Assembly (NCBI RefSeq): GCF_018919175.1
Contig: NZ_JAHLQL010000001.1
Span: 1,116,001-1,180,000 of the forward strand
Direction: 5' to 3'
Origin: Clostridium simiarum
GTDB taxonomy: Bacteria > Bacillota > Clostridia > Clostridiales > Clostridiaceae
Length of the DNA: 64,000 nucleotides
Position 1 is the stretch's first letter, and each line of letters begins with the position of its first letter. Under the pieces are notes generated by a model that was not told the origin of the DNA, made no database searches, and saw only the letters and a program-made list of their open reading frames with translations. This document shows positions 61,405 to 64,000 of this stretch, piece by piece. The translations under genes were made by a program, and so were the position numbers.

Positions 61405-62088
61405 TCAGCTTTTCTTTTTAACAATAAGCAAGTTAAATATCACCATAATCAATATAATAAATAATAATAGATACTTTCCTCTTACAAAGCTTCCCTTGGT
61501 TAAGCTAAAAAGATATAAATCTTTAGTATATTTACCCTTAGTTACGTACTCCATGAAATAATAACTAAAGGAAATCAAATATGCTGCAGAAATATTATCA
61601 ATTAAATTTACTATAGTAATGCCAATCATACCTAGAAAAGTGGCAGATATCCATGTTCCAAAGGTAATTTCCCAAAACTCAAAACTACTTCCTTGAATTT
61701 TAGCTAATACCATTACACTGGCTATCATTAAAAACATTAAAATCATTACCATAATAATACGCCTTAAAATTGTTTTAGCATGGCTCGTTTTTCTACTATA
61801 TATTACTTCCTTAATATTATGCTTATTTTCCATATTTACTAAATAGGGCATTAATATTATACCTATTATTGATATATACATCTCTCCAATTTTAGCTAAG
61901 GTTTTGTAATCTAGTAATTTAAGACTAGATACTGTTAATATTAATATAATAAACCCTATTGCAGCTAAAAGATTCAAATTTAGAATCAACTTAAAATTAT
62001 ACTTTAAAATACTTAAATATGCTGTTATTAAATCAAGTTTACTTTTATTATTATATCCCACTTTATCTATACTATTTAATGTGTTCAC
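61405..62088 (-). CDS. ABC-2-type transporter permease subunit
   Basis: A 227-residue protein with about six membrane segments after a short cytosolic start. Its gene overlaps the preceding permease gene by 17 bases. No motif points to a substrate. It is the last gene of a three-gene ABC operon (ATPase, 391-residue permease, this permease). Confidence 0.75.
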   Translation of the reverse strand: MNTLNSIDKVGYNNKSKLDLITAYLSILKYNFKLILNLNLLAAIGFIILILTVSSLKLLDYKTLAKIGEMYISIIGIILMPYLVNMENKHNIKEVIYSRKTSHAKTILRRIIMVMILMFLMIASVMVLAKIQGSSFEFWEITFGTWISATFLGMIGITIVNLIDNISAAYLISFSYYFMEYVTKGKYTKDLYLFSLTKGSFVRGKYLLLFIILIMVIFNLLIVKKKS

Positions 62089-63247
62089 CTACAGCACCTC
62101 TTTTCTTTGACCATATAAGTGATGTAATTAAAATTAATACAACAGAAACTATCATATAAAATATCCTATTATTAGCTATGCTACTACTCCATTTAATATA
62201 ATTTGAATAATCTCCAAAAGTGTTAAACCTAATAACAAATTTACTTAAAGAGTAATCTCCCCCTAAAGTTTTTATAGAATTAATCCATAGTATAAATTGC
62301 ACAGGTATGGCTATTATTCCATTATTAAAAATAACTGAAATTAACATACCTAAAGCAATTGTAAAAAATATGGTTGGTGCTATCCACCAAAGGGTAAATT
62401 TATAAAATGCTAGTATACTAATATCATAATTATTAAACTTCCCTATGTTATAAAAAATTACAGTAGCATGAGTTGCAAAGAGAAGATATGGTATTAGTAA
62501 AGCTACACATAAAGCAGCATACTTAGACAATATATAAGTATATGAAGAAACACTTCTACTACAAATTAATTCTTGCATTTTGCTTCTTTTATCTTTCATA
62601 AGTATAAAGGCAGCTAAAAACACTGGAAAAAATCCGGCTGTAATTCCCATGTAATCTGAAAATTCTCTTGCAGCAGCATTAGTTACCTTGTCTTTTTCTA
62701 AAAGATCTTTATAATCCTTAACAGCATCTTCATAGGTTTTAGGTTCACTAAGTCCTATAAGCCTCTTTTTATCGCTATAATTTGTTGATCCACCTAACTT
62801 TTTATCTAAATCTCTCACAATATTTAAATACTCTTCATAAGATACCTTTATTAATCCTTCATCATTATTATTTAAGTATTCCTCTGGCGCTATTTTTTCC
62901 ATGGCTTCCTTGAGATATTGTTTTTGATTATCATCTAGATTTACCTGTGTATTTAGTAATAATCTTTCCTTAAGTATATATCCTTCTTCATAATCTCTAT
63001 ATAAATTCATATAAACTTCTCTAATTTCTTTTTTAGGATCTGTTATATCCTTGTATCCGTACCCCTTGTATATTCCTGAACTCAGCTTTTCTTTTAGTTC
63101 ACTTGGAGGTATAGGCTTAAAATCCTCTGTAGTCTTTGACGATGAAAATTGCGTAAAATAAAAAAGTCCAACAACTACTATAAAAATATATAAAGTAATA
63201 TCCTTAAATATATATTTAAATTCCTTTTTAAGTAGATTCCAAAACAT
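62072..63247 (-). CDS. ABC-2-type transporter permease with large extracellular domain
   Basis: A 391-residue protein. A first membrane helix (residues about 15-32) is followed by about 160 extracellular, charged residues (KPIPPSELKEKLSSGIYKGYGY...) and then about five membrane segments with AAFILMKDKRSKMQELICSRS before the third. This is the usual shape of drug- or peptide-exporting ABC-2 permeases. It is three bases from the ATPase gene and overlaps the next permease by 17. Confidence 0.78.
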   Translation of the reverse strand: MFWNLLKKEFKYIFKDITLYIFIVVVGLFYFTQFSSSKTTEDFKPIPPSELKEKLSSGIYKGYGYKDITDPKKEIREVYMNLYRDYEEGYILKERLLLNTQVNLDDNQKQYLKEAMEKIAPEEYLNNNDEGLIKVSYEEYLNIVRDLDKKLGGSTNYSDKKRLIGLSEPKTYEDAVKDYKDLLEKDKVTNAAAREFSDYMGITAGFFPVFLAAFILMKDKRSKMQELICSRSVSSYTYILSKYAALCVALLIPYLLFATHATVIFYNIGKFNNYDISILAFYKFTLWWIAPTIFFTIALGMLISVIFNNGIIAIPVQFILWINSIKTLGGDYSLSKFVIRFNTFGDYSNYIKWSSSIANNRIFYMIVSVVLILITSLIWSKKRGAVGEHIK

Positions 63248-63250
63248 AAA

Positions 63251-64000
63251 CTATACCTCCTTCATAAGCTTCATATAAGCATCTTCAATAGATGGTTTAA
63301 CACTTTCCGCCTTATCAAAAGGTTTTTCTTCTGATATAAATCTTAGTTTTATTAAATCTCCTTCTGAAACTGTAGATATTATCTGATATTTATTTCTTAC
63401 CCTATCAAGTTCATCCCTATTAATATTAGCTGTCCAAACATATCCTTCTGCCTTTTCTAAAAGACTCTTAACCTTACCTGTATATAGAAGTCTTCCTTCA
63501 TTTAAAATAGCTAAATTCTCACAAGTAAACTCAACATCTTCTACTATGTGAGTAGATAAAATAACAATTCTATTTTCCGAAAAGTCTCTTAAAAGATTAC
63601 GAAATCTTATTCTTTCCTCAGGGTCTAATCCTGCTGTTGGTTCATCTACGATTATGATCTTAGGATTATGAAGTATAGCTTGTGCAATACCTAGCCTTCT
63701 TTTCATTCCACCAGACAAAGCTTTAACCTTGGTATTAAGGTGATTTTCAAGGTTTACTTTTTCAAGTAAATATCCTATTCTTTCTTTTCTTAGGGCTTTA
63801 TTTGTAATACCTGATAAAAGAGCTAAATAATCTAAAGCTTCATATACAGACATGGATTGATAAATAGAAAAATCTTGGGGCAAATACCCTATTATCTCTC
63901 TTACTTCCTTCTTATTAGTTATATCTATATTATCTATCTTTATATGTCCTTCACTTTTAGGTATTAAAGTGGTAAGTATTCTCATTAAAGTAGTTTTCCC
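63251..64000 (-). CDS. ABC transporter ATPase, N-terminus cut by the right edge
   Basis: At least 250 residues. The partial Walker A GKTTL lies at the very edge (63986-64000), so a little of the N-terminus is missing. Signature ALSGGMKRRLGIAQ, Walker B IIIVDEPTAGLDPEE and STHIVEDVEF are intact. A C-terminal regulatory tail follows. It powers the two permeases downstream, with no gap between them. No binding protein is seen, so the system is an exporter. Confidence 0.92.
   Translation of the reverse strand, partial: GKTTLMRILTTLIPKSEGHIKIDNIDITNKKEVREIIGYLPQDFSIYQSMSVYEALDYLALLSGITNKALRKERIGYLLEKVNLENHLNTKVKALSGGMKRRLGIAQAILHNPKIIIVDEPTAGLDPEERIRFRNLLRDFSENRIVILSTHIVEDVEFTCENLAILNEGRLLYTGKVKSLLEKAEGYVWTANINRDELDRVRNKYQIISTVSEGDLIKLRFISEEKPFDKAESVKPSIEDAYMKLMKEV

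Noticed and set aside
1..64000. CRISPR arrays, rRNA and tRNA genes
   Set aside because: No regularly spaced repeats, no rRNA-like segments, and no convincing tRNA cloverleaf found by eye.

Overview
The window is AT-rich (roughly 70% A+T by eye), with strong AGGAGG-type ribosome binding sites, some TTG/GTG starts, hairpin-plus-U terminators, and anaerobe-typical genes (Hcp hybrid-cluster protein, YeeE/TusA sulfur genes, a tet(P) operon, a clostridial-type agr system). It most likely comes from a chromosome of Clostridium sensu stricto. The species cannot be fixed from the sequence alone. No rRNA, tRNA or CRISPR array was seen.

Layout. 1-5 kb: PadR regulator, DUF421 membrane protein, then a sulfur/selenium-type cluster (thioredoxin-reductase-like flavoprotein, two YeeE/YedE permease halves, TusA) with a divergent LysR regulator and a second TusA. 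7-15 kb: hcp, rsgA behind a long attenuator-like leader, a TrkA/TrkH potassium system, ddl and small membrane proteins. 15-20 kb: DJ-1/PfpI protein, WYL regulator, and a T-box-led methionyl-tRNA-synthetase-like gene broken by a one-base frameshift. 20-24 kb: a decayed stretch with a UvrD-helicase remnant, an IS3-type transposase remnant, tiny membrane ORFs and unknown genes. 24-33 kb: siderophore/iron island (DtxR-type regulator, two binding proteins with duplicated promoters, two FecCD permeases, ATPase, ABC exporter, AraC regulator). 33-35 kb: exonuclease-BRCT protein, MazG-like pyrophosphohydrolase and gene remnants.

35.5-45 kb is the most interesting part: an agr quorum-sensing system (agrBD divergent from a secretion operon, agrAC convergent with agrBD) beside a C39-peptidase ABC exporter, a HlyD-type adaptor, an unknown coupled protein and a 118-residue double-glycine-leader peptide. 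Two divergent intergenic regions (around 36.7 and 42.05 kb) carry the same array of LytTR-type direct repeats with about 21-bp periodicity, in both directions. This suggests that AgrA controls four transcripts: the exporter operon, agrBD, a lipoprotein, and a transcript with a possible 26-residue amphipathic peptide followed by a polytopic membrane protein. AgrD has no cysteine in its signal region; a serine occupies the ring position, so a lactone autoinducer is predicted. Nearly identical 53-bp gene remnants bracket this stretch.

45-64 kb: HIT protein, TldD/TldE protease pair, MerR regulator, DUF523, Nif3-like protein, a long SDR, a tet(P) operon whose tetA has a large in-frame internal deletion while tetB(P) is full length, several GNAT acetyltransferases, a methyltransferase, and the end of an ABC-2 transporter operon that runs off the right edge. 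The tet(P) leader and the rsgA leader resemble each other (short upstream peptides and similar terminator ends), which points to a shared, ribosome-sensing type of attenuation.
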